DNA of 64,000 nt, taken from contig NZ_CAXUSG020000010.1 of NCBI RefSeq assembly GCF_964253915.1, positions 124,001 through 188,000 on the forward strand. Direction: 5' to 3'. The notes beneath the pieces are model-generated. The model worked only from the letters and a program-made list of their open reading frames with translations. It had not been told where the DNA came from and ran no database searches. Position numbers and translations under genes: made by a program. Below are positions 1-7,823 of this stretch, in pieces. Position 1 is the first letter of the stretch. The number at the start of each line of letters is the position of its first letter. Origin of the DNA: Metarhizobium sp964253915 (GTDB taxonomy: Bacteria > Pseudomonadota > Alphaproteobacteria > Rhizobiales > Rhizobiaceae).

Positions 1-345
1 AGCATGGGGCTGATCGGTCACCAGTGGCGCAAGCACGGCACCTGCTCCGGCCTTTCGCAGGCCGATTATTTCAAGACGCTGCGCGCCGCCTGGAATCGCC
101 TGTCCATCCCCGCCGACCTGCGCAAGCCGCAAGCCAGCAAACGCCTGTCCGGCGACGAGATCATCCGCAAGATGACGGCCGCCAATGCCGGTCTCGGCAA
201 AGATGCGATTGCCCTGACCTGCAATGGCGGGCAACTCGACGAAATCCGCATCTGCTTCACCAGGGATCTGAAATTTCGCGACTGCGCCAATGCCGGTCGC
301 CAGAGCTGCCGGAAAAACCCTCTCGTGCTACCGGCGGCACCGTAA
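1..345 (+). CDS. Ribonuclease T2 family protein, C-terminal part (5' end outside window)
   Basis: The reading frame is already open at base 1, so this is the last 114 codons of a gene that begins upstream. The visible part starts at the second conserved active-site block of T2 ribonucleases (HQWRKHGTC, visible residues 7-15). Family members are secreted or periplasmic enzymes that cleave RNA through a 2',3'-cyclic phosphate. The block usually reads HEWxKHGTC; here Gln sits where the catalytic Glu is common, while the second His and the Cys are kept. The remaining Cys residues (ALTCNGG, ICFTRDLKFRDC) fit the disulfide-rich C-terminal half. The first active-site His cannot be seen. A GST gene follows 17 bases later. 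Confidence 0.85.
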   Translation, partial: SMGLIGHQWRKHGTCSGLSQADYFKTLRAAWNRLSIPADLRKPQASKRLSGDEIIRKMTAANAGLGKDAIALTCNGGQLDEIRICFTRDLKFRDCANAGRQSCRKNPLVLPAAP

Positions 346-362
346 ACCCAGAAGGATCAGCC

Positions 363-962
363 ATGGAACTGTTCTATTCGCCTACCTCGCCCTATTCCGC
401 AAAGGTGCGGCTGGCCGCCCGCTATCTCGAACTCGACATCACCGAAACCATTGTCGATACCAATGCCGATCCGGCCGAACTGATCGCCAACAATCCGCTT
501 GGCAAGATACCGACGCTTGTGAGCGAAGACGGCCCGATCTTCGACAGCCGTGCCATCATGCAGTTTCTCAACCGCGTCACCGATGGCGAACTCTACCCGG
601 AGAAGGATGCGAAACGGACGAAAGCGGAGGTGCTGGAAGCACTGTGCGACGGCATCAACGATTGTCTGCTCGCCATGGTCTACGAACGTCGGCAACGCCC
701 GGCAGAGATCATCCATCAACCCTGGCTCGACCGGCAATGGGCAAAGGCCAAGCGCGGCCTCGACCATCTCGAAGCCAACCCGCCGAAAATCGGCAAGAAT
801 CTGCATGGCGGCCATTTCGCCCTGGCGGCGACGCTCGGTTATCTCGGCTTGAGATTTTCCGGCCAATGGGAAAGCGACCATCCGGCCCTCGTCGCCTGGG
901 TGCAGGCCTTTGGCGAACGGTTTGTCGACTATGACGGCCTGTCCCCGAAGGCTGCGGCTTAA
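363..962 (+). CDS. Glutathione S-transferase family protein
   Basis: 199-residue cytosolic GST. The N-terminal thioredoxin-fold half begins MELFYSPTSPYSAKVR, with Ser residues where the glutathione-activating residue lies. It contains the cis-Pro segment NPLGKIPTL (about 46-54) and the DSRAIMQFL segment that contacts the gamma-glutamyl group. The C-terminal half is the usual all-helical domain. The frame is open further upstream to base 24, but that extension overlaps the RNase T2 gene and has no family similarity, so the start is placed at the ATG at 363, which follows the purine-rich AGAAGGATCAGCC. The natural substrate cannot be told from sequence. Confidence 0.88.
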   Translation: MELFYSPTSPYSAKVRLAARYLELDITETIVDTNADPAELIANNPLGKIPTLVSEDGPIFDSRAIMQFLNRVTDGELYPEKDAKRTKAEVLEALCDGINDCLLAMVYERRQRPAEIIHQPWLDRQWAKAKRGLDHLEANPPKIGKNLHGGHFALAATLGYLGLRFSGQWESDHPALVAWVQAFGERFVDYDGLSPKAAA

Positions 963-985
963 GCTGATATCACCGGCTGTAGCGG

Positions 986-1438
986 CTACTGTCGTTGCAG
1001 CCGGTAGACGACCAGATCCATCATGATCACCAGCGCGCCGTCTTCGGCCGTGTGGAAATCGAAGACGCCGGTGTCGCAGGCGAGTTGCAGCGTGCGCGAC
1101 GGATCAGGCAGGCCAGCCGCGCTCGCGAACCGTTTGGCGTCCAGCTGCGCATTCGCGGCATATCCCTGGAAAAAGCCATCGGCCGGCATGTCGGCATAGT
1201 CATAGGTGGCGCCACCGCAGGCAAGCGGTCCCGGACCGTCGACGCGATCCTTGCCGAACGTCACCGTCTTGCCGAGGTAAATCGCATCTGCGGCCGGAGC
1301 AGGCTGCAAGACATCGCCTTCGAAGCGGTCGGCTTTCGAAAACAGCCATTCACCCGCCGGCGGTTCGGCGGCCGCTGCACTCCCGATCTGCAGGGCCAGC
1401 AAACCGGCAAACACCAGAACCTTACGCATCACCTGCAT
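986..1438 (-). CDS. Small secreted protein of unknown function
   Basis: About 150 residues. The N-terminus is a clear Sec signal peptide (MQVMRKVLVFAGLLAL followed by an Ala-rich cleavage region ending AAA/EPP), so the product should be periplasmic. The mature part contains two Cys (ACGGATYDYAD and LACDTGVFDF) that could form a disulfide, and ends DLVVYRLQRQ. Two adjacent ATG codons (1441 and 1438) follow a strong GGGGAGGGG; the second has the better spacing. The frame continues open upstream into the ropB terminator, but that part is not convincing as protein. I do not recognise the family. It lies downstream of ropB on the same strand, separated by a terminator. Confidence 0.7.
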   Translation of the reverse strand: MQVMRKVLVFAGLLALQIGSAAAAEPPAGEWLFSKADRFEGDVLQPAPAADAIYLGKTVTFGKDRVDGPGPLACGGATYDYADMPADGFFQGYAANAQLDAKRFASAAGLPDPSRTLQLACDTGVFDFHTAEDGALVIMMDLVVYRLQRQ

Positions 1439-1524
1439 CATCCCCTCCCCGTTTTCCGGCGCACCATCCTTAAACGGCTGCCGGCGCCGTTGCATTCGAA
1501 CCGAGAAGCAAAATTTAGGCAATA

Positions 1525-1553
1525 AAAAAGCCGGGACGGACCCGGCTTCTTTA
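1525..1553 (-). terminator. Rho-independent terminator after ropB
   Basis: On the minus strand, 19 bases after the ropB stop, the sequence forms a GCCGGG / CCCGGC stem around a short loop followed by a run of T. The sequence is also A-rich on the other side, but no plus-strand gene ends here. Confidence 0.85.
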
Positions 1554-1571
1554 TCATGATGCGGAACGATA

Positions 1572-2207
1572 TCAGAACTTGACGCCGATACCGACCTTGA
1601 CGCTGTGCTCGTCGTAGCCACGCGAGACCGAACCGCTGTTCAGGTCGAAGTCCTTGTTCTGGAAATCGCTGTAACGGTATTCGGCGCGTGCCGTGATGTT
1701 GTTGGTCACGAAGGCTTCGACACCGCCGCCGACCGTGTAGCCAACAGCCGTGCGGCTGTCGGACGAGGTCGCATCGGATGCCTTGCTGTTCTGGGCAGCA
1801 ACACCGGCCGTGCCGTAGACGAGGAACGGGTTCATGTCGTAGCCGACGCGGCCTCGAACCGAACCGTTGACGCCCTGGCGGCTCTGGATGCCGTTGCGGA
1901 CGGCATCGTTGCCGGAGTAACCGACGTCACCTTCGACGCCGTAAACGATCTGGCCGTTCTGCATGTTGTAACCACCGTAAACGGCACCGCCGAGGGCGTG
2001 AGCGTTGCGGTCGCCACTGGCGAAGCGGCCAACATTGTACGAGCCCGAACCACCGATGTAGGCGCCAGACCAGTTGCCGGTCGGGGTGGCTTCCTCGACG
2101 GCGATCGGCGCTTCCGGGATCTGATCGATGGCATCGGCAGCGTGAACTGCGGAAACGCCCAGAACGACCAGCGAAGAGGTCATGAGGGTCTTGATAAGAG
2201 TACGCAT
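1572..2207 (-). CDS. ropB: RopB/Omp25-type outer membrane beta-barrel protein
   Basis: 211-residue outer membrane protein of the Omp25/Omp31/RopB family, abundant barrel proteins of Rhizobiales that stabilise the outer membrane. A signal peptide (residues 1-23, ending AVHA) precedes the mature start ADAIDQIPEAP, which closely resembles rhizobial RopB. The barrel shows alternating aromatic/Gly strands (GAYIGGSGSYNVG near the N-terminus, VGYTVGGGVEAFV later, and EYRYSDF), and ends VKVGIGVKF with the C-terminal Phe typical of barrel proteins recognised by the BAM complex. The ATG at 2207 is preceded by AAAGGAG. It is followed by its own terminator and a long A+T-rich upstream region, so it is probably monocistronic. 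Confidence 0.93.
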   Translation of the reverse strand: MRTLIKTLMTSSLVVLGVSAVHAADAIDQIPEAPIAVEEATPTGNWSGAYIGGSGSYNVGRFASGDRNAHALGGAVYGGYNMQNGQIVYGVEGDVGYSGNDAVRNGIQSRQGVNGSVRGRVGYDMNPFLVYGTAGVAAQNSKASDATSSDSRTAVGYTVGGGVEAFVTNNITARAEYRYSDFQNKDFDLNSGSVSRGYDEHSVKVGIGVKF

Positions 2208-2566
2208 ACTTTTCTCCTTTCAACCCCGCACTGTGCCATTCTGTCCAAGGCGATTGCGCGGGTAATGCATAAAATGTCCCTGCCCGGTTCAGACTGGAAA
2301 ATGATGTGCAATTGCGGAATTGAAAGAGCCAAATTGTGAAATAATCGTGGCAGAAGGACGTCTAAAATTGGATGTTGCTTCATAGCCACAGGTAATTTAT
2401 TAACCTTAATCAAATGTTACAATGCCATCCCACAAATATAACTTACAATATTCAAAAATATACTTAAATAGAAAAAATCAACTCCGTGTGAAGCAAAGCT
2501 ATTTATCGTCGCCGCCGGAAATCCTATATGGGTGAACACGAGTAGGTTCGACCATAAGGCAGCACG
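2208..2566. other. A+T-rich intergenic region between divergent ropB and SDR genes
   Basis: 359 bases without a credible gene, with markedly lower G+C than the flanks (about 2330-2500 especially). It must hold the ropB promoter (minus strand) and any promoter of the plus-strand SDR gene. A short minus-strand frame (2417-2680) overlaps the SDR start and is rejected. I could not assign -35/-10 boxes with confidence. Confidence 0.7.
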
Positions 2567-3334
2567 TTGAGACATCGGAAATTCAAAACCGCGCTGATTA
2601 CCGGCGCGGCGCGAAGAATAGGCAAGGCAATCGCCGAAGATCTGGCAAATCAAGGGTTTGCCGTTGCCATTCATGCACACCGGTCAATGGACGAGGCCGC
2701 CTTGCTGGCGCAGGCGTTGCAGGACAAGGGCGCGGTTGCCACCGCTTTTCGGGCCGATCTGGAAAACGAAAATGAGACCGCCGCGCTGCTGCCGGCTGTC
2801 ACGGAACGGCTAGGCCCGGTCGACCTCCTCATCAACAATGCCTCTCTCTTTCATGACGACAGTGCCGCCACATTCGATGCGCGTGCCTGGCGGTCGCATT
2901 TTGCCGTACATGTGCAGGCGCCGTCGATCCTGGCGGCCGATTTCGCCAGGCTCCTGCCCGATGACGCCGAAGGGTCGATCGTCAACATCATCGACCAGCG
3001 CGTCTGGGCGCTCAATCCGCGCTTCTACTCCTACACGCTGTCGAAATCCGCCCTCTGGACAGCGACGCAGACCATGGCGCAAAGTTTTGCACCAAGGATT
3101 CGCGCCAATGCCATCGGGCCGGGACCGACGGCGCAGGGTGCGCGCCAGACTTTGGACGATTTTCAGGCGCAGATCGACGGACTGATTCTGAAGGCGGGGC
3201 CGACCCTCGAAGAGTTCGGCCGGACGATCCGCTTTCTGTACGAAACACCCTCGATCACGGGACAGATGATTGCCCTCGACGGCGGCCAGCACCTTGCCTG
3301 GCAAACGCCCGACGTGGCGGAGATTGTGGAATGA
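2567..3334 (+). CDS. SDR oxidoreductase, pteridine-reductase (FolM/PTR1)-like
   Basis: 255-residue short-chain dehydrogenase. Near the N-terminus it has TGAARRIGKAIA, an Arg-rich version of the TGxxxGxG nucleotide motif that favours NADPH, then LLINNASLF and the active-site YTLSK. The position normally holding the catalytic Ser carries Asp (VNIIDQRVW), as in protozoan PTR1 and bacterial FolM dihydromonapterin/dihydrofolate reductases, which reduce pterins. The C-terminus ends GQMIALDGGQHLAW, as in those enzymes. The start is a TTG at 2567: no in-frame ATG or GTG lies upstream after the last stop, and AAGG precedes it. It overlaps uvrC by 4 bases, so the two are probably co-translated. The pterin role is inferred. 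Confidence 0.82.
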   Translation: MRHRKFKTALITGAARRIGKAIAEDLANQGFAVAIHAHRSMDEAALLAQALQDKGAVATAFRADLENENETAALLPAVTERLGPVDLLINNASLFHDDSAATFDARAWRSHFAVHVQAPSILAADFARLLPDDAEGSIVNIIDQRVWALNPRFYSYTLSKSALWTATQTMAQSFAPRIRANAIGPGPTAQGARQTLDDFQAQIDGLILKAGPTLEEFGRTIRFLYETPSITGQMIALDGGQHLAWQTPDVAEIVE

Positions 3335-5367
3335 ACGGACAGAAGCTGCCGGAAGGCGGCGTTCTCTATGACGAAGCGGAAGACGACGAGGACGATATCG
3401 TCGAGGCGGGTGAAGCAGGCCCGGGCCTGACCGCGTCGGTCGACTGGAACGAGGGCTGGAAGAACGAGACCGGCCTGAAAGGCGCCGACCTCATCGCCGA
3501 ATTCGTCAAGCATCTGCCGAACAAGCCCGGCGTCTACCGCATGTTCAACGAAGGCGGCGATGTGCTTTACGTCGGCAAGGCGCGCAGCCTGAAAAAGCGC
3601 GTCACCAATTATGCCCAGGGCCGCGTCCATTCCAACCGGATCGCCCGTATGGTGCGCGAGACGGCCAACATGGAGTTCGTCACGACCCGTACCGAGGTCG
3701 AGGCACTGCTGCTCGAAGCGAACCTGATCAAGCGCCTGCGGCCGCGCTTCAACGTGCTGTTGCGCGACGACAAGTCTTTTCCGTATATCCTGATTACCGG
3801 CGACCACCGGGCGCCGGCGATCTTCAAGCATCGCGGCGCCCGCTCACGCAAGGGCGATTATTTCGGCCCCTTCGCCTCGGCCAGCGCCGTCGGGCGAACG
3901 ATCAATTCGCTGCAGCGCGCCTTCCTGATCCGCACCTGCACCGACAGTGTTTTCGAGACGCGCACCCGCCCCTGCCTGCTTTACCAGATCAAGCGCTGTT
4001 CCGGCCCCTGCACGCATGAGGTCAGCGATGCGGGGTATGGGGAGCTTGTTCAGGAGGCCAAGGATTTCCTCTCAGGCAAGAGCCAGAACGTCAAGGAAGG
4101 CATTGCCACGGCGATGGCGGCTGCGTCCGAAGACCTCGATTTCGAACGGGCCGCCGTCTACCGCGACCGCCTGGCGGCGCTCAGCCACGTGCAGAGCCAC
4201 CAGGGCATCAATCCGGCCAGTGTCGAAGAGGCAGATGTCTTCGCCATCCATCACGAGGGCGGAACGTCCTGCATCCAGGTGTTCTTCTTCCGCACCGGGC
4301 AGAACTGGGGCAATCGTGCCTATTTCCCCAAGGCCGACCCGTCGCTATCGAGCGCAGAAGTGCTCAGCGCCTTCCTGGCGCAGTTTTACGACGACAAGCC
4401 GATCCCGCGGCAGATCCTGCTTTCCGAAACGGTGGAAGAACTCGACCTGCTGACGGCAGCCTTCAGCGAAAAAGCGAGCTACAAGGTGCAGATCCTCGTG
4501 CCGCAGCGCGGCGACAAGAAGGACGTCGTCGACCACGTGCTTGCCAATGCCCGCGAGGCGCATGGCCGCAAGCTGGCCGAAACCTCGTCGCAGGCGCGGT
4601 TGTTGCAGGGTTTTGCCGAGACCTTCAAGCTCACCACCGTGCCGCGCCGCATCGAGGTCTACGACAACTCGCACATCATGGGCACCAATGCGGTCGGCGG
4701 CATGATCGTCGCCGGGCCGGAAGGTTTCGTCAAAAACCAGTACCGAAAATTCAACATCAAATCGACCGACATCACCCCCGGCGACGATTTCGGCATGATG
4801 CGCGAGGTGATGACCCGCCGCTTCAGCCGGCTGATCAAGGAGGAAGGCATTCCCGACCGCTCGGCGCCGCCGGCTGCGGACGATCCCGCCGACGCCGCCT
4901 TCCCGGCCTGGCCCGACGTCATCCTCATCGACGGCGGCCAGGGGCAGATGACCGCCGTGCGCGCTATCCTCGACGAACTCGGCATCCGTGAGTCGGTGAC
5001 GGCCATCGGTGTCGCCAAGGGTGTCGACCGCGACGCCGGGCGCGAGCGATTCTTCGCCGATGGTCGCAGCGATTTTTCGATGCCGCCGCGCGACCCTGTC
5101 CTCTACTTCATTCAGCGGCTGCGCGACGAAGCGCACCGCTTCGCCATCGGATCGCACCGGGCACGCCGCAAGAAGGAGATGGTCAAGAACCCGCTGGACG
5201 AGATTTCCGGCATAGGTCCGACTCGAAAACGAGCGTTGCTGCAGCACTTCGGCACGGCAAAAGCGGTGTCGCGGGCGGCTGTCGCCGACCTGATGGCGGT
5301 AGAAGGGATTTCCGAAGCGGTGGCGCGACTGGTCTACGATCACTTCCACGATGGCGCCGCCAAGTGA
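3331..5367 (+). CDS. uvrC: UvrABC system protein C (excinuclease subunit)
   Basis: 678 residues. UvrC makes both incisions flanking a DNA lesion during nucleotide excision repair, after UvrA/UvrB have marked it. Domains in order: GIY-YIG nuclease (from about 60; GVYRMF at 67 and YVGKARSLKKR at 80-90) for the 3' cut, a Cys-bearing segment (RTCTDSVFETRTRPC), the UVR motif that binds UvrB (about 245-290), the RNase H-like nuclease for the 5' cut (around ILIDGGQGQ), and a C-terminal helix-hairpin-helix pair (ISGIGPTRKRALL). It is longer than typical UvrC (about 610) because of an acidic N-terminal extension of some 50 residues, a feature I associate with rhizobial homologues. It overlaps the SDR stop by 4 bases. 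Confidence 0.97.
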   Translation: MNGQKLPEGGVLYDEAEDDEDDIVEAGEAGPGLTASVDWNEGWKNETGLKGADLIAEFVKHLPNKPGVYRMFNEGGDVLYVGKARSLKKRVTNYAQGRVHSNRIARMVRETANMEFVTTRTEVEALLLEANLIKRLRPRFNVLLRDDKSFPYILITGDHRAPAIFKHRGARSRKGDYFGPFASASAVGRTINSLQRAFLIRTCTDSVFETRTRPCLLYQIKRCSGPCTHEVSDAGYGELVQEAKDFLSGKSQNVKEGIATAMAAASEDLDFERAAVYRDRLAALSHVQSHQGINPASVEEADVFAIHHEGGTSCIQVFFFRTGQNWGNRAYFPKADPSLSSAEVLSAFLAQFYDDKPIPRQILLSETVEELDLLTAAFSEKASYKVQILVPQRGDKKDVVDHVLANAREAHGRKLAETSSQARLLQGFAETFKLTTVPRRIEVYDNSHIMGTNAVGGMIVAGPEGFVKNQYRKFNIKSTDITPGDDFGMMREVMTRRFSRLIKEEGIPDRSAPPAADDPADAAFPAWPDVILIDGGQGQMTAVRAILDELGIRESVTAIGVAKGVDRDAGRERFFADGRSDFSMPPRDPVLYFIQRLRDEAHRFAIGSHRARRKKEMVKNPLDEISGIGPTRKRALLQHFGTAKAVSRAAVADLMAVEGISEAVARLVYDHFHDGAAK

Positions 5368-5473
5368 GATCGCCCTAAAAACCGCATAAACACCGTGAAT
5401 TCAGGGAAAGACCCGTTGACGCTCCCCGGAGAAGACCGTCATCTACAGGCACGAATTCCAAAGGCAGGATAGA

Positions 5474-6061
5474 ATGGCTTCCCGCGCATATAGCATACCG
5501 AATATTCTCACCTACGGCCGCATCCTCTGCGTGCCGCTGATCGTGCTCTGCTTCTTCATCGAAGGCCGGCTGCAAAGCTCTGACTTCGCCCGCTGGGCGG
5601 CTTTGTGGATCTTCGTCATCGCCTCGATCAGCGATTTCTTCGACGGTTATCTCGCCCGTATCTGGAACCAGACCTCCAACATCGGTCGAATGCTCGATCC
5701 GATCGCCGACAAGCTGCTGATCGCTTCGATCCTGCTGCTCGTCGCTGCCGACGGCACGATTGCCGGCTGGTCGCTCTGGGCGGCGATCATCATCCTCTGC
5801 CGCGAGATCCTGGTGTCTGGCCTGCGCGAATATCTTGCCGAACTCAAGGTCAGCGTACCGGTGACGCGTATCGCCAAGTGGAAGACCACGGTGCAGATGG
5901 TCGCCATTGCCTTCCTGCTGGCCGGCCCGGCCGGCGACACCGTCCTGCCCTATACGACACAGATCGGCATCGTCCTGCTGTGGGTTGCGGCGGTCCTGAC
6001 GATGTACACCGGCTATGACTATTTCCGCGCCGGCCTCAAGCACATCGTCAACGAGGAATGA
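5474..6061 (+). CDS. pgsA: CDP-diacylglycerol--glycerol-3-phosphate 3-phosphatidyltransferase
   Basis: 195-residue inner-membrane enzyme that condenses CDP-diacylglycerol with glycerol-3-phosphate to give phosphatidylglycerophosphate, the committed step to phosphatidylglycerol and cardiolipin. The CDP-alcohol phosphotransferase signature DGx2ARx8Gx3Dx3D is complete (D57, G58, A61, R62, G71, D75, D79). The rest is hydrophobic membrane helices. The ATG at 5474 follows AGGCAGGAT. moaD begins one base after its stop, so pgsA, moaD and moaE are probably one transcript, possibly including uvrC 106 bases upstream. Confidence 0.95.
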   Translation: MASRAYSIPNILTYGRILCVPLIVLCFFIEGRLQSSDFARWAALWIFVIASISDFFDGYLARIWNQTSNIGRMLDPIADKLLIASILLLVAADGTIAGWSLWAAIIILCREILVSGLREYLAELKVSVPVTRIAKWKTTVQMVAIAFLLAGPAGDTVLPYTTQIGIVLLWVAAVLTMYTGYDYFRAGLKHIVNEE

Positions 6062-6062
6062 G

Positions 6063-6317
6063 ATGACGAAGCTCGTCTATTTCGCCTGGGTGCGCGAGCG
6101 GATCGGCAAGGCCGAGGAGGAGTTGTCCCTGCCGGCCGAGGTGGTGACGGTCGACGATCTCCTGAGTCATCTCAAGGGCCTGAGCGAGGAATATGAAGCA
6201 GCGCTGCAGTTCCCCGACGTCATTCGTGTGGCGATCGACCAGGAACATGTCGAGCATGACGAGCCAATTGCCGGCGCCCGGGAAATCGGCCTGTTCCCGC
6301 CGATGACGGGTGGGTAA
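6063..6317 (+). CDS. moaD: Molybdopterin synthase sulfur carrier subunit
   Basis: 84 residues with a ubiquitin-like fold, ending PPMTGG. The terminal Gly-Gly is adenylated and thiocarboxylated, then gives sulfur to precursor Z within the MoaD/MoaE synthase during molybdenum cofactor synthesis. The start MTKLVYFAWVRERIG fits the family; a longer reading from 6015 would overlap pgsA and is rejected. moaE lies 73 bases downstream, so the two subunits are co-transcribed. Confidence 0.94.
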   Translation: MTKLVYFAWVRERIGKAEEELSLPAEVVTVDDLLSHLKGLSEEYEAALQFPDVIRVAIDQEHVEHDEPIAGAREIGLFPPMTGG

Positions 6318-6390
6318 GCACGTGGCCGGCGTGGCCGACCAACGTCCTGAGCCCGCACAAAGCCGGGCATCGGTTCGCAGGAGTGACGAC

Positions 6391-6858
6391 ATGACGACCA
6401 TTTCCCCCACTGTCCGCGTCCAGCATCAAGATTTCGACCAGCAGACCGAAATCGAGCTGATGACGGAAGGTCGGCATGACATCGGTGCCGTCGTCACCTT
6501 CACCGGCCTCTGCCGCGGCGAAAACGGCCGGCTGGAAGCGCTGGAGCTGGAACACTATCCCGGCATGGCGGAGGCGGAGATCACCCGCATCGCAACGCTT
6601 GCCATCGAACGCTTTTCGCTGCTCGGCCTGACGGCCATCCATCGCTATGGCACCATCGCCACCGGCGAGAACATCGTGCTGGTCATTGCCGCCTCGCCGC
6701 ATCGCCAGGCCGCGTTCGACGGCGCCAATTTCGTCATGGACTATCTCAAGACCTCGGCCCCCTTCTGGAAGAAGGAGCATGAGCGCGACGGTAAGGCCGG
6801 CGACTGGATCTCGGCCAAGGATGCCGACGACCATGCCAGAGACAAGTGGCAGGGCTGA
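6391..6858 (+). CDS. moaE: Molybdopterin synthase catalytic subunit
   Basis: 155 residues. MoaE forms the active site of molybdopterin synthase with the MoaD C-terminus and converts cyclic pyranopterin to molybdopterin. Family blocks are present: GAVVTFTGLCR (about 32-42), LELEHYPGMAE, IHRYGTIATGE, and the catalytic segment DYLKTSAPFWKKE with Lys at 120 and 127-128. The start at 6391 has CAGGAG upstream. An upstream in-frame start at 6310 would overlap the end of moaD and lacks similarity. It converges with the permease gene on the other strand, with 3 bases between the stops. Confidence 0.95.
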   Translation: MTTISPTVRVQHQDFDQQTEIELMTEGRHDIGAVVTFTGLCRGENGRLEALELEHYPGMAEAEITRIATLAIERFSLLGLTAIHRYGTIATGENIVLVIAASPHRQAAFDGANFVMDYLKTSAPFWKKEHERDGKAGDWISAKDADDHARDKWQG

Positions 6859-6861
6859 GCG

Positions 6862-7755
6862 TCAGGGAATGACCTTTTCGCGACGACTGACGACGAGCAC
6901 GAAAACCAGCAGCGAAAAGACGAACAGGTCACGCCAGACGATGGGCGCAAAAGCGCTCCAGATCGTCTCGACCAGCCCGAGCAGGGCCGCGCCGCCGGCC
7001 GATCGCAGCGGGTCGGTGTAGCCGCCGATCGAGGCGACCATCAGCACCTTGAGGCCGAACATCAGGCCGGAGCCGAAATCCATGTTGCCGTAATAGGATG
7101 TGGCGAGGATACCGCTGACGGCAGCGATCATCGCCGCAACCCAGTAGGACAGCAGGAACACCCTGACGGCATTGATGCCGCAGAGTTCGGCTGCCTTGGG
7201 ATCGTCCGTCACCGCCCGCCAGATACGGCCGACGAAACTGAACCGCAGCAACGCCGCACCGGATGCGATGATCAGAAGCATTGCCGCACAATTCAGCAAC
7301 TGGATCACTGTCAAGGTCACCGGATAGGCGCCATCGCTGACGAAGACGACGGGCCGGTTGAGGAAAGGCGGCAGCCACAGGCTGCGCGTTTCCGAAGCCA
7401 GACGGGCAGTCTCCATCAGGAAGATCAGGACGCCAAGTCCGGCGACGATGACCGTGTTCGGCGACCGGCGCACGACCTGCGCCATGACGTTTCGACCGAC
7501 GATAAAAGCCACGCCACCGCTGAAGGCCAGCGAACAGGCAGCACCGAGCGCCAGCGCCGCCGGCAGCACGAGCCACAGCCGGTTCCAGCCGATATCGGCA
7601 AACAGCACGTAGATCTGCCCGGCAAAAGCAAACAAGGCGCCATAGGTCAGATCGGCGCGCTTGGTGACGCCGAAAGCGATGGCATAACCGAAGGCGAGCG
7701 CCGCATAGAGCGCGGCGAGCGGTATCGCATTGGCAAGCTGCTGCAGCAGATACAT
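6862..7755 (-). CDS. Branched-chain amino acid-type ABC transporter permease (LivH-like), orphan
   Basis: 297-residue integral membrane protein of the LivH/LivM family, which forms half of the channel in ABC importers of branched-chain amino acids, amides or urea-like compounds. It starts MYLLQQLANAIPLAALYAA and has about eight hydrophobic spans; the segment GRIWRAVTDDPKAAELCGIN matches the family's cytoplasmic loop that contacts the ATPase. No binding protein, LivM, LivF or LivG gene is next to it, so its partners must lie elsewhere, or it is a relic. The ATG at 7755 is read divergently from a CGNR regulator, and a dyad lies between the two starts, suggesting control by that regulator. Substrate unknown. 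Confidence 0.85.
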   Translation of the reverse strand: MYLLQQLANAIPLAALYAALAFGYAIAFGVTKRADLTYGALFAFAGQIYVLFADIGWNRLWLVLPAALALGAACSLAFSGGVAFIVGRNVMAQVVRRSPNTVIVAGLGVLIFLMETARLASETRSLWLPPFLNRPVVFVSDGAYPVTLTVIQLLNCAAMLLIIASGAALLRFSFVGRIWRAVTDDPKAAELCGINAVRVFLLSYWVAAMIAAVSGILATSYYGNMDFGSGLMFGLKVLMVASIGGYTDPLRSAGGAALLGLVETIWSAFAPIVWRDLFVFSLLVFVLVVSRREKVIP

Positions 7756-7784
7756 GGCGAAGGCTCCCGGTTCCCTATGAAAGA

Positions 7785-7814
7785 ATAACTGGTAAAACTG
7801 ATTTTGCCAGTTAT
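7785..7814. promoter_or_regulatory. Operator-like inverted repeat between permease and CGNR regulator
   Basis: The half-sites ATAACTGGTAAAA (7785-7797) and TTTTGCCAGTTAT (7802-7814) form a 13-base inverted repeat with one mismatch and a CTGA spacer. It sits in the 68-base gap between two divergent starts, ending 9 bases before the regulator's ATG. The sequence AATTTTGCC recurs right after it (7815-7823). The position and symmetry suggest the binding site of a dimeric regulator, most simply the adjacent CGNR protein. Confidence 0.7.
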
Positions 7815-7823
7815 AATTTTGCC

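Noticed and set aside
24..362. N-terminal extension of the first GST
   Set aside because: It overlaps the RNase T2 coding region in another frame and shows no GST similarity.
2417..2680. Small minus-strand membrane-like frame in the ropB-SDR gap
   Set aside because: It overlaps the SDR nucleotide-binding region, lacks a ribosome site, and its hydrophobic look follows from A+T-rich DNA.
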